From: Thiolapillus brandeum
GTDB taxonomy: Bacteria > Pseudomonadota > Gammaproteobacteria > Chromatiales > Chromatiaceae
Reading direction: 5' to 3'
NCBI GenBank assembly: GCA_011051425.1
Contig: DRLF01000394.1
Coordinates: forward strand, 1-6,155
Length of the DNA: 6,155 nucleotides
Position 1 is the first letter of the stretch. Every line of letters starts with the position of its first letter. The notes beneath the pieces were generated by a model, which ran no database searches, had not been told where the DNA came from, and worked only from the letters and a program-made list of their open reading frames with translations. This document shows positions 1 through 5,795 of this stretch, piece after piece. The translations under genes were made by a program, and so were the position numbers.

Positions 1-1
1 A

Positions 2-442
2 CCATGCAAACGGGTAAAGGGATTTACTCTCATCGAGCTGATGATAGTGGTGGCAGTTGTTGGGGTGATCGCCGCCCTTGCATATCCGAGCTATGTGGAT
101 TCGGTACGCAAAGGCAAGCGCAGTGATGCACAGTCAGCGCTAATGGAGGTGGCTCAGAAAGAAGAGACCTACTATGCCAGAAACGCCACTTATACCGCAG
201 ACATGAGGCTCCTGGGGTACGCCAACCAAAACTGGAACAATGTCAAAGGCGGATCAAGCAAGGTCTACTATCAGGCAAAAGTAAGTGCTGCGGATGCCAA
301 TCACTATATCTTGCTGGCCAGACCGAAAGCAGGTACCGACCAGGTAAACGATACTGTGGTACGTTTCAGGCTGGATTCCTCCGGGAAACGTGATTATAAG
401 ACCAGTGACAACACTTGGCACCTTGGCTGGAACGCCCACTAG
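2..442 (+). CDS. pilE: PilE-type type IV minor pilin, 5' end outside the window
   Basis: Type IV prepilin of the minor pilin class, exported to the inner membrane, cleaved and methylated by prepilin peptidase PilD, and built into the pilus or its tip complex. The frame is open from base 2 with no start codon, so the start lies upstream. A classic type III signal is visible: basic residues, then KG|FTLIEL, with the cleavage-site Gly at 20-22, mature Phe1 at 23-25 and the essential Glu5 at 35-37. A hydrophobic helix of about 20 residues follows, then the AYPSYVDSVRKGKRSDAQSAL stretch typical of PilE. The mature chain is 139 residues, normal for the family. It contains no cysteine, so the C-terminal disulfide loop usual in these pilins is absent. 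It probably ends a minor-pilin operon (pilV/W/X/Y1) off the left edge. The class is certain; PilE rather than another minor pilin is likely. Confidence 0.88.
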   Translation, partial: PCKRVKGFTLIELMIVVAVVGVIAALAYPSYVDSVRKGKRSDAQSALMEVAQKEETYYARNATYTADMRLLGYANQNWNNVKGGSSKVYYQAKVSAADANHYILLARPKAGTDQVNDTVVRFRLDSSGKRDYKTSDNTWHLGWNAH

Positions 443-507
443 GGCCGCGGTGGCCAGCGATCCTGTGCCGCTTGTTGAATTGGTTTGTTGCTCAGGTGTT
501 GTCTCCG
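443..507. other. Convergent gap between pilE and fimT with a weak hairpin
   Basis: This 65-base gap separates two genes that end towards each other. A possible imperfect hairpin straddles the pilE stop: GCTGG (426-430) pairs with CCAGC (454-458), and inside it CCAC (436-439) pairs with GTGG (450-453), with a 5-base bulge. No T-run follows on either strand, so this is not a standard intrinsic terminator. Nothing else is recognisable here. Confidence 0.25.
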
Positions 508-1059
508 TCAGTCGCAAGTGACCGCATCCCCATTACGCAGGGTTTTCAGTGCTTGTGCTTTCCCGGTGTTGGAGATGACGATCGCCCGGTTGTAGGCGGG
601 TTGTTTGTCGTGACAAAAACGCACTGTTGTGTTGGAAAACCAGCTGCGTCCCAGTGGTATATAGCTGATCCGGTTCCGATGTCGTGAGGAAGAGACTATT
701 CTTATCTCTTTCGTGGTGTTCTTCTGATAGCTGATGATTTGTTCGTCAGAATCTCTTTGACGGTTGCTGTTGGTATCTTCGAACACAAGATAGCCATCCC
801 GCCATTTCTTGGGGTCATTGTTGCATTCGGTACCGTTGGTGGTCGGGCACAATGTAACCCGTTTGCCTCTGGTGACTGCACTTGATCGTGCCAGATGCAA
901 TTGTGCAAGAAACAGGTTGACGTTGCTGCTCATGGCATTTTTGGCTTGCATGCCCTGTAATGAGGGCAGGGCAAGGGCGGTAGAAATGCCGACGATGGCG
1001 ACTGTCGTCAATAGCTCTACCTGTGTCAGTCCCTTTAGCCAGCGGCTTGTGATATCCAT
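508..1059 (-). CDS. fimT: FimT/GspH-type pseudopilin
   Basis: Minor pilin or pseudopilin of the FimT/FimU/GspH family, acting in the inner membrane and periplasm with the type IV pilus machinery. The 183-residue product has a short basic leader, cleavage after Gly10 (WLKG|LTQVEL), Glu15 as the conserved +5 Glu, and a hydrophobic helix at about 15-35. The +1 residue is Leu instead of the usual Phe, which prepilin peptidases generally tolerate. The globular part carries FimT landmarks: VTLCP at 68-72, WRDGYLVFED at 86-95, and Cys at 71, 79, 149 and 182, which could form two disulfides. The ATG at 1059 is supported by a strong GGAGAAGAGG ribosome site just upstream. The gene lies downstream of ispH in the same direction and converges on pilE, so it is outside that pilin operon. 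The C-terminal GRxR DNA-binding motif described for competence FimT reads GKAQ here (166-169), so a DNA-uptake role is uncertain. Confidence 0.85.
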   Translation of the reverse strand: MDITSRWLKGLTQVELLTTVAIVGISTALALPSLQGMQAKNAMSSNVNLFLAQLHLARSSAVTRGKRVTLCPTTNGTECNNDPKKWRDGYLVFEDTNSNRQRDSDEQIISYQKNTTKEIRIVSSSRHRNRISYIPLGRSWFSNTTVRFCHDKQPAYNRAIVISNTGKAQALKTLRNGDAVTCD

Positions 1060-1234
1060 ATCCTCTTCTCCAAAATTCCATTCATTTTCTGGGAAGACAA
1101 TCTTAGGCCACGCTTCCTTTCTCGCGCAATCTGTGACAGTTTGTTTCAGAAATATCCTACAGCGCTGTCAGTGATTTTTGAATCTGGAGGCGCCGTTGTA
1201 AAGCGTTACCTGAAAGCATGTAGGCCCGGTAGAT
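1060..1234 (-). other. Gap between ispH and fimT, possible fimT promoter region
   Basis: These 175 bases hold no gene. A weak sigma70-like pair faces fimT: minus-strand TTGCGC (1124-1129), an 18-base spacer and TAAGAT (1100-1105), which would give a leader of about 34 bases. A perfect 10-base palindrome ACAGCGCTGT sits at 1159-1168, and TGACAG (1134-1139) and CTGTCA (1165-1170) form a loose inverted repeat. They could be an operator, but I recognise no regulator. No intrinsic terminator is visible after ispH, so fimT could also receive read-through from ispH. Confidence 0.3.
1062..1071 (-). promoter_or_regulatory. Ribosome binding site of fimT
   Basis: On the minus strand GGAGAAGAGG lies two bases before the ATG at 1059. 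Its GGAG portion sits about eight bases from the start, which is a strong Shine-Dalgarno match and fixes this start codon. Confidence 0.6.
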
Positions 1235-2167
1235 TTATTGCAGTGCTTTCGGCAGGGGAAAAGTCACCTCTTCCGGCATGCCGCCATCTTCCATGGCTTC
1301 CGTTGCACCCCATGCTTTGAGCTGATCCAGCACTTGCTCCACCAGCACTTCCGGTGCGGATGCGCCGGCAGTCAGACCGATAACACTGTTTCCTTCCAGC
1401 CATTCCCGGCGCAAATCTGACGGGCCGTCCACAAGATAGGCAGGTTTGCCAAGTTTCTCGGCAATTTCCTTGAGCCGGTTGGAATTGGAGCTGTTGGGCG
1501 AGCCAACCACCAGCACCACATCGCATTCTTCGGCCAGACGTTTTACGGCGTCCTGTCTGCTCTGGGTGGCGTAGCAGATATCATCTTTTTTTGGACCTTG
1601 TATTTTGGGGAACTTCCCGCGCAAGGCGTTGATGATCTCAGCGGTATCGTCCATGGACAGGGTGGTTTGCGTGACGAATGCCAGTTTGTCGGCGTCTTTC
1701 ACTGACAGGTGAGCCACGTCTTCCGCAGTCTCCACCAGATATATGCCTGCGGCCTCCGGGCAATGGTACTGTCCCATGGTGCCTTCCACCTCAGGGTGCC
1801 CCTTGTGGCCCAGAAGGATGACTTCGAAGCCATTGCGACAATGCCGTGCTACCTGCAGGTGCACCTTGGTTACCAGCGGGCAGGTGGCATCGAATACTCT
1901 CAGATCACGGTTTCCCGCTTCATTCTTGACCGCCTGGGATACCCCGTGAGCGCTGAAGATGACCGTGTTGCCATCCGGCACTTCATGAAGCTCGTCCACA
2001 AAAATGGCGCCGCGTTTTTTGAGATTTTCCACCACGAAACGGTTGTGCACCACTTCATGCCGGACATAGATGGGAGCACCGAAGGCATCCAGTGCGTGAT
2101 CCACAATTTCGATGGCACGATCCACGCCGGCACAGAACCCCCGGGGATTGGCGAGAAGAATTTTCAT
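1235..2167 (-). CDS. ispH: 4-hydroxy-3-methylbut-2-enyl diphosphate reductase (IspH/LytB)
   Basis: Cytoplasmic [4Fe-4S] enzyme that reduces HMBPP to isopentenyl and dimethylallyl diphosphate, the last step of the MEP isoprenoid pathway. The 310-residue product matches the usual length of about 310-316. The cluster ligands are Cys12 (in [13 protein letters not shown]), Cys96 (DATCP) and Cys198 (DICYATQ). Substrate-pocket residues are His41, His74 (SAHGVS), His124 and Glu126 ([10 protein letters not shown]), the TQTTLS stretch at 166-171 and SSNSNRL at 226-232. The start at 2167 is chosen because [14 protein letters not shown] is the family's N-terminus; the frame stays open 33 codons further upstream, but that adds an unconserved stretch into the divergent promoter region. 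Only a weak AGG precedes the ATG. The neighbours are fimT downstream and the divergent protease-hydrolase upstream. The fkpB-lspA-ileS genes that often precede ispH in gammaproteobacteria are not here. Confidence 0.98.
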   Translation of the reverse strand: MKILLANPRGFCAGVDRAIEIVDHALDAFGAPIYVRHEVVHNRFVVENLKKRGAIFVDELHEVPDGNTVIFSAHGVSQAVKNEAGNRDLRVFDATCPLVTKVHLQVARHCRNGFEVILLGHKGHPEVEGTMGQYHCPEAAGIYLVETAEDVAHLSVKDADKLAFVTQTTLSMDDTAEIINALRGKFPKIQGPKKDDICYATQSRQDAVKRLAEECDVVLVVGSPNSSNSNRLKEIAEKLGKPAYLVDGPSDLRREWLEGNSVIGLTAGASAPEVLVEQVLDQLKAWGATEAMEDGGMPEEVTFPLPKALQ

Positions 2168-2252
2168 GTGGAAAGCCTGAATATGATCTATTTTTAGTAG
2201 ACGGACAACAGACTGTACAACATGCAACTGCAAGCAGCAAAGGAGTAGGCCC
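2168..2252. promoter_or_regulatory. Divergent promoter region between ispH and the protease-hydrolase
   Basis: This 85-base gap must hold the start signals of both genes. For ispH on the minus strand, TTGTCC (2203-2208), a 17-base spacer and CATATT (2180-2185) is the best spaced pair but leaves almost no leader. TTGTAC (2215-2220), 18 bases and TAAAAA (2191-2196) is weaker in sequence but leaves about 17 bases of leader. On the plus strand TATGAT (2182-2187) is a good -10 hexamer with no convincing -35. The opposing -10 candidates overlap, so the two promoters may compete. This is by-eye matching only. Confidence 0.35.
2240..2245 (+). promoter_or_regulatory. Ribosome binding site of the protease-hydrolase gene
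   Basis: AAGGAG lies seven bases before the ATG at 2253, an optimal spacing. It settles the start codon and therefore shows that the protein has no propeptide or signal peptide ahead of residue 1. Confidence 0.75.
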
Positions 2253-4043
2253 ATGCCAAGCAACAAATGGAAGAAAAATGCCAGTGCCGATGTACCTGAC
2301 TTACGGGACTGGATGTATGAACCCTCACTGATCCGGCTTGCCCGGCAACTGCCGCCGCCGCGTGATCAGAAGATTCTCAACCAGTACGGTGAAGGCGCCT
2401 GCACGGGATTTGCCCTGGCCGCAGCCATCAACCTGCTGTATTCCCGTGCCGGAGAGGATGTACGGGTCAGTGCCCGCATGCTTTACGAGATGGCCAAGCG
2501 CAATGATGAATGGCCGGGAGAGGACTATGACGGTACCAGTCTGCGTGGTGCCATCAAGGGCTGGAGCAACATGGGAGTCTGCAGGGACGAGCTGTGGCGC
2601 TACCGGGTGACCCGCAAGGGAGATCTTACCGTGAGACGGGCCAAGGAAGCGCGCAGCCATACTTTGGGTGCGTACTATCGCCTGCGCCCCCAGATCAGTC
2701 ATTATCATGCGGCGCTCAACGAGGCGGGTGTGATTGTCGTCTCAGCCAAGGTACATGCCGGCTGGGATGATCCTGCCGATGGCCGTATCGTCAAAAGCAA
2801 GAAGATAACCGGTGGGCATGCCTTTGCCGTGGTGGGATACGATGAAGAGGGTTTCTGGATACAGAATTCCTGGACAGATGGCTGGGGTGATGGCGGACTG
2901 GCGCTATGGACCTATGAAGACTGGATCGAAAATGTCATGGATGCCTGGGTGTTCCGCCTGGCATTGCCCACACCTACCATTTTCGGACTGCGTGCCGCCA
3001 GTTCCAGGCTGCCCGAGAAGGAACAGGCCGCGCCAAAGGTTCCTCGTTCGGCCATCGCCGGGCATTTCGTGCACGTGGATGACGGCGCTTACAAGGAAGA
3101 AGGCCGCTACTGGAGTACATCATTCGATGTGCTGGAAACAGCAAAGCTGGTGGCGGAAAGTCCGAAGTACGATCATTTGCTGCTGTATGTGCACGGTGGC
3201 CTGAACTCGCCCAACGATTCGGCGCGGCGCGTGGCGGCCATGCGCAATATTTTCAAGAAGAACCGTGTCTACCCTTTTCACGTCATGTATGACACCGGAC
3301 TGGTGGAAGAGCTGAAGGACGTTGTACTGCGAAAATCAGCCAAGGCTGCCGGGCGTGTGGGCGCCGCTCTCGACTGTGCGGACCGTTTCGTCGAGGGATT
3401 GCTGCGGATGCCGGGCACGCTGGTGTGGGAGGAGATGAAAAAGGATGCCTGTGACGCTTTTGCGCAGACGGGTGCAGCCAGCGATGCCCTGAATCACTTT
3501 CTGACGCAGTTCAAGAAAACCGGAAAGACGATGAAGCTGCACCTGGTCGGGCACAGCACCGGTGCGGTCGCCATCGGCCAGCTCCTGCGTACCCTGAGCC
3601 GCCGCCAGTTGCAGATTGAAACCTGTTCCCTGATGGCGCCTGCCTGTACGCTGGACTGGTATCGGGACAGTTATGTGCCTGTACTGGATGAAGAAGGCCG
3701 GTTGCAGATCAGGGATATGGCCATCTACAACCTGCTGGATGAGCTCGAAAAAGATGACACGGTCACGGCTCTGTACCACAAGTCTCTGCTGTACCTGGTT
3801 TCCAATGCCTTTGAGCGACAGAAGGAACGCCCCCTGCTGGGTATGCAGAAGTTTGCCAAGGATGTGCCCAGGGTGGGTGAGTTGCCGCGAATACATTATT
3901 CCAATGGTGCTACCGGCGCAATCACCCGCAGTACGACCCACGGTGGATTCGACAACGATGTGTACACGCTGAACCATATCCTCAAGAGAGTGTTGGGCGC
4001 TGCGCCCTCACGACCCTTCAGGAAGGAAGACCTGGATTACTGA
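2253..4043 (+). CDS. Papain-family (C1) cysteine protease fused to an alpha/beta-hydrolase-like domain
   Basis: A 596-residue protein with two apparent enzyme domains. Residues about 13-237 are a papain-type C1 peptidase: Gln44 (oxyanion), Cys50 in [14 protein letters not shown], His189 in [14 protein letters not shown], and Asn205 with Trp207 in [13 protein letters not shown]. The Gln-Cys gap of 6 and the His-Asn gap of 16 equal those of papain. After a linker (about 240-268), residues about 270-590 resemble an alpha/beta hydrolase: strand and oxyanion motif [10 protein letters not shown] (309-318), nucleophile elbow GHSTG (433-437, Ser435), and a likely catalytic His563 in TTHGGFDND. The acid is unresolved; Asp501 or Asp502 is a candidate. 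No signal peptide or membrane helix is visible, there is no inhibitory propeptide, and the papain disulfide Cys is Glu47, all fitting a cytoplasmic enzyme. It is a single-gene unit with a strong ribosome site. Substrates and role are unknown; I know of similar uncharacterised bacterial C1 proteins but no named function. Confidence 0.9.
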   Translation: MPSNKWKKNASADVPDLRDWMYEPSLIRLARQLPPPRDQKILNQYGEGACTGFALAAAINLLYSRAGEDVRVSARMLYEMAKRNDEWPGEDYDGTSLRGAIKGWSNMGVCRDELWRYRVTRKGDLTVRRAKEARSHTLGAYYRLRPQISHYHAALNEAGVIVVSAKVHAGWDDPADGRIVKSKKITGGHAFAVVGYDEEGFWIQNSWTDGWGDGGLALWTYEDWIENVMDAWVFRLALPTPTIFGLRAASSRLPEKEQAAPKVPRSAIAGHFVHVDDGAYKEEGRYWSTSFDVLETAKLVAESPKYDHLLLYVHGGLNSPNDSARRVAAMRNIFKKNRVYPFHVMYDTGLVEELKDVVLRKSAKAAGRVGAALDCADRFVEGLLRMPGTLVWEEMKKDACDAFAQTGAASDALNHFLTQFKKTGKTMKLHLVGHSTGAVAIGQLLRTLSRRQLQIETCSLMAPACTLDWYRDSYVPVLDEEGRLQIRDMAIYNLLDELEKDDTVTALYHKSLLYLVSNAFERQKERPLLGMQKFAKDVPRVGELPRIHYSNGATGAITRSTTHGGFDNDVYTLNHILKRVLGAAPSRPFRKEDLDY

Positions 4044-4061
4044 CGGTATCTGATCAGGTCT
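4028..4061. terminator. Hairpin spanning both stop codons at the convergent junction
   Basis: AGACCTG (4028-4034) and CAGGTCT (4055-4061) are perfect inverted 7-base arms. Between them GAT-T-AC (4035-4040) can pair with GTATC (4046-4050) with one bulged base and a TGACG loop. The structure covers the stop of the protease-hydrolase (4041-4043) and that of the methyltransferase (4054-4056), which are only ten bases apart. No T-run follows on either strand, so it may be a shared 3'-end stabilising or pausing structure and not a classical intrinsic terminator. Confidence 0.35.
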
Positions 4062-5040
4062 GGAGTGAGGCGGCAACGCCCTGGCAGAAATGCTGTCCGC
4101 CGTATTGCAGTGGCGTGATATGGTCGATACGGAAGCCCTGCTTTTTCATAGCCTGCTGCAGGTCGCTGAAATGCTGGTCGGAATAGGCGGCGGAGCGCAG
4201 ATCCTTCATGCGCCTGCGGTAGTCATCGTTTTCCCGGCGCAGCAGGCCGATGGCCTGTTTGCGTTGCTGCGGAGTGATGCGTGCCGCATTGCGCCGGTCG
4301 AACAGTTGCATGAGGTTGTGGGTGAACATCTGCACATGGGATGGTTCTTTGAGCTGCCGCGCATAGCGGTTCAGCTTGTCGATGCCCTGGGCAAGCTGGC
4401 GCTGCAGCTGTTGGGCCTGCTGTTGCTGCGAGGCTGTCAGCGGCCTGTTTTCGGCCACCTGCTGCTGCAGTCCGACAAGCTGTTCCGAGATTTCTGCAAG
4501 GCCGGATTGTTCGCACTGGCGAATCTGTTGCAGGGCCTCCCTGGCCTGTTTCAGCACCGCGGAGTCCTGGTGATGGATCATGGCGACGAAAATACCGCCT
4601 TCCGGTGTCAGTAGACGCTTGATCTCCCGCAGGGATGCCTGCCTGTCGCCGTATTCAAAGCCGAATTGGCTCATGATGAAATCCTGGCTTCCTGTTTCGA
4701 GTCCGGTCTTTTCCATGGGGGTGTTGCCAACGAAATGAATGTTTTTCAGGAGCGGGTTTTCAGACTGCAGTTCCAGCGGATGAATGTCTGAAAAATCGAT
4801 GCCCGTGATCTGAAAATCGAGACCATGATCGTGGGCATACTGAGCGGCAAGGAGTGCAAGGGCGCCGTTACCCGTGCCCAGATCCAGCAGGCGGGCGTTG
4901 GCCTGGAGACCGGAAAACTGTGTTTCCCAGTAGGCTTTGACCGGTCCGTCGTAGTTTTGGGCGAAGGCGCCGTGAAAACTGGTGATGGTGCGGTTTTTCC
5001 AGTAAGCCCCCCACTGATCGGCGCTGAGCCGCTCAGCCAT
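4054..5040 (-). CDS. Class I SAM-dependent methyltransferase with a Gln-rich helical insertion
   Basis: Probably transfers methyl groups from S-adenosylmethionine in the cytoplasm; the substrate is unknown. The 328-residue product has a Rossmann methyltransferase core: motif I LLDLGTGNG (51-59), acidic end of strand 2 GIDFS (80-84, Asp82), strand 4 DFIMSQFGFEYGD (120-132) and strand 5 GGIFVAMIHH (148-157). Strands 6 and 7 appear only at about 303-326. Between them, about 158-300 is a highly charged and Gln-rich, probably coiled-coil segment (for example ASQQQQAQQLQRQ, 203-215). The start at 5040 is preferred because it overlaps the rdgB stop by eight bases, a usual sign of translational coupling; an upstream in-frame ATG at 5079 would add a Cys- and Arg-rich leader that is only rdgB read in another frame. 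It is not MetW, which is about 200 residues and lacks such an insertion. The family is clear, the function is not. Confidence 0.85.
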   Translation of the reverse strand: MAERLSADQWGAYWKNRTITSFHGAFAQNYDGPVKAYWETQFSGLQANARLLDLGTGNGALALLAAQYAHDHGLDFQITGIDFSDIHPLELQSENPLLKNIHFVGNTPMEKTGLETGSQDFIMSQFGFEYGDRQASLREIKRLLTPEGGIFVAMIHHQDSAVLKQAREALQQIRQCEQSGLAEISEQLVGLQQQVAENRPLTASQQQQAQQLQRQLAQGIDKLNRYARQLKEPSHVQMFTHNLMQLFDRRNAARITPQQRKQAIGLLRRENDDYRRRMKDLRSAAYSDQHFSDLQQAMKKQGFRIDHITPLQYGGQHFCQGVAASLQT

Positions 5041-5629
5041 GAGAAAGCGCCTGCAGCAGGCATTGCAATGCCTTGCCACGGTGGCTCATGGCATTTTTCA
5101 CCTCGGCCGGCAGCTCTGCGGCACTGCAGTTCTTTTCCGGAACGAAGAACAGCGGGTCATAGCCGAAGCCGTTTTCTCCCTGTGGCGTACGCAGAATCCG
5201 CCCCTCCCAAGTACCCTGGCAGATGATGGGTACAGGGTCTTCCCCGTGCCGCATATACACCATCAGGCACTGAAAGCGGGCAGTACGCTGTTCGTCCGGC
5301 ACGTCTTCCAGTTCTGCCAGCATCCTGCGGTTGTTGTCGGTGTCCGTAGCATCAGGGCCGGCAAAACGGGCGGAATAAATGCCGGGAGCGCCCTTGAGCG
5401 CATCCACTTCCAGCCCCGAATCATCTGCGATAGCCGGGAGGCCGCTCAACACTGCTGCATTTCTGGCCTTGAGAATGGCATTTTCAACGAAGCTCAGTCC
5501 GGTTTCCTCGATCTCCGGGATGTCAAAAGCGGACTGGGGCAGTACCTCCATATCCCGATCGGCAAGCAGCTGACCGATTTCCCGGACCTTGCCCTGGTTA
5601 TTGCTGGCGAGAACGATACGTTGTGTCAT
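5033..5629 (-). CDS. rdgB: dITP/XTP pyrophosphatase (RdgB/HAM1 family)
   Basis: House-cleaning nucleotide pyrophosphatase that hydrolyses dITP, ITP and XTP to monophosphates plus PPi in the cytoplasm, keeping deaminated purines out of DNA and RNA. The 198-residue length matches E. coli RdgB (197). Family motifs appear in order: SNNQGKVREI (9-18) for phosphate binding, EETGLSFVENAILKA (41-55), ADDSGLEVDAL (68-78) with catalytic Asp70, GIYSARFAG (83-91), GENGFGYDPLF (151-161) and the base-recognition SHRGKA (182-187). No clear Shine-Dalgarno precedes the ATG at 5629, but the TQRIVLASNN N-terminus fits the family. It is first in an operon with the overlapping methyltransferase. In many gammaproteobacteria hemW follows rdgB; it does not here. 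A promoter candidate lies about 27-57 bases upstream. Confidence 0.98.
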   Translation of the reverse strand: MTQRIVLASNNQGKVREIGQLLADRDMEVLPQSAFDIPEIEETGLSFVENAILKARNAAVLSGLPAIADDSGLEVDALKGAPGIYSARFAGPDATDTDNNRRMLAELEDVPDEQRTARFQCLMVYMRHGEDPVPIICQGTWEGRILRTPQGENGFGYDPLFFVPEKNCSAAELPAEVKNAMSHRGKALQCLLQALSHG

Positions 5630-5655
5630 GATTTATGGCTGCAGGAAAAAAGGAA

Positions 5656-5686
5656 ATTGTAACTTTTTGTATGCTGGATGTGTCAG
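5656..5686 (-). promoter_or_regulatory. Candidate sigma70 promoter of the rdgB-methyltransferase operon
   Basis: On the minus strand CTGACA (5681-5686, five of six matches to the -35 consensus) is followed after 19 bases by TACAAT (5656-5661, five of six to the -10 consensus). The spacer is longer than the optimal 17. Transcription would begin about 20 bases before the rdgB ATG. Confidence 0.4.
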
Positions 5687-5716
5687 AAAACAGCGGAAAG
5701 GGCGGTCTGATTGTCG

Positions 5717-5755
5717 TGCAGGGTGCAAGTGCCCCGTTTTTTCTCCTGCCCTGCA
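5717..5755 (+). terminator. Terminator-like or attenuator-like structure upstream of the thioredoxin-like gene
   Basis: On the plus strand GGG-T-GC (5721-5726) can pair with GCCCC (5731-5735), with one bulged T and an AAGT loop, followed by G and a run of six T (5737-5742). A competing outer stem pairs TGCAGGG (5717-5723) with CCCTGCA (5749-5755). Two exclusive folds, one with a T-run, is the layout of an attenuator. The stems are short and no plus-strand promoter upstream is clear, so this may be chance or may only block antisense transcription. Confidence 0.25.
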
Positions 5756-5762
5756 GATAAGG

Positions 5763-5789
5763 TTGCCCGTCCTGCAAGAGGTGTATAGT
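5763..5789 (+). promoter_or_regulatory. Weak candidate promoter of the thioredoxin-like gene
   Basis: TATAGT (5784-5789) matches the -10 consensus at five of six positions. The best -35, TTGCCC (5763-5768), matches at four of six with a short 15-base spacer. Transcription would start close to 5796, the presumed start codon, giving little or no leader, so the true promoter may be elsewhere. Confidence 0.25.
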
Positions 5790-5795
5790 AAAAAG

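Larger units (their letters stand above)
5630..5795. other. Divergent regulatory region between rdgB and the thioredoxin-like gene
   Basis: These 166 bases carry no gene. They hold the rdgB promoter candidate near the left end, a hairpin and T-run structure in the middle (5717-5755) and a -10-like TATAGT near the right end. CTGCAG occurs twice (5639-5644 and 5751-5756), once beside an A-run and once beside a T-run, forming a loose long-range inverted repeat. Confidence 0.5.

Noticed and set aside
4..60. ATG at base 4 as the pilin start
   Set aside because: It is in a different frame from the FTLIELM prepilin signal and does not encode a pilin leader.
1092..1113. Sigma54 promoter for fimT (TGGC followed by TTG on the minus strand)
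   Set aside because: The spacing is one base short and the essential -12 GC is GT.
1131..1170. LexA box in the ispH-fimT gap
   Set aside because: The LexA consensus needs CTGT, eight bases, then ACAG. The half-sites here are inverted or spaced wrongly.
2168..2266. 33-residue N-terminal extension of IspH, hydrophobic and Cys-containing
   Set aside because: IspH proteins begin at the [12 protein letters not shown] segment, and the extension runs through the divergent promoter region and into the neighbouring gene's start.
3336..3977. Minus-strand open frame of 213 codons inside the protease-hydrolase
   Set aside because: It is antisense to a well-supported gene, has no recognisable motif, and is explained by the codon pattern of the G+C-rich sense strand.
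4090..4614. Plus-strand open frame of 174 codons, Leu-rich, opposite the methyltransferase insertion
   Set aside because: The Leu runs are just the reverse reading of the Gln codons of the coiled-coil segment.
5041..5079. Earlier start for the methyltransferase giving a Cys/Arg-rich leader
   Set aside because: Those codons are rdgB in another frame, and the later ATG gives the usual short operon overlap.
5039..5662. Plus-strand open frame of 207 codons opposite rdgB
   Set aside because: It is antisense to a gene with every RdgB motif, and its translation resembles no family I recognise.
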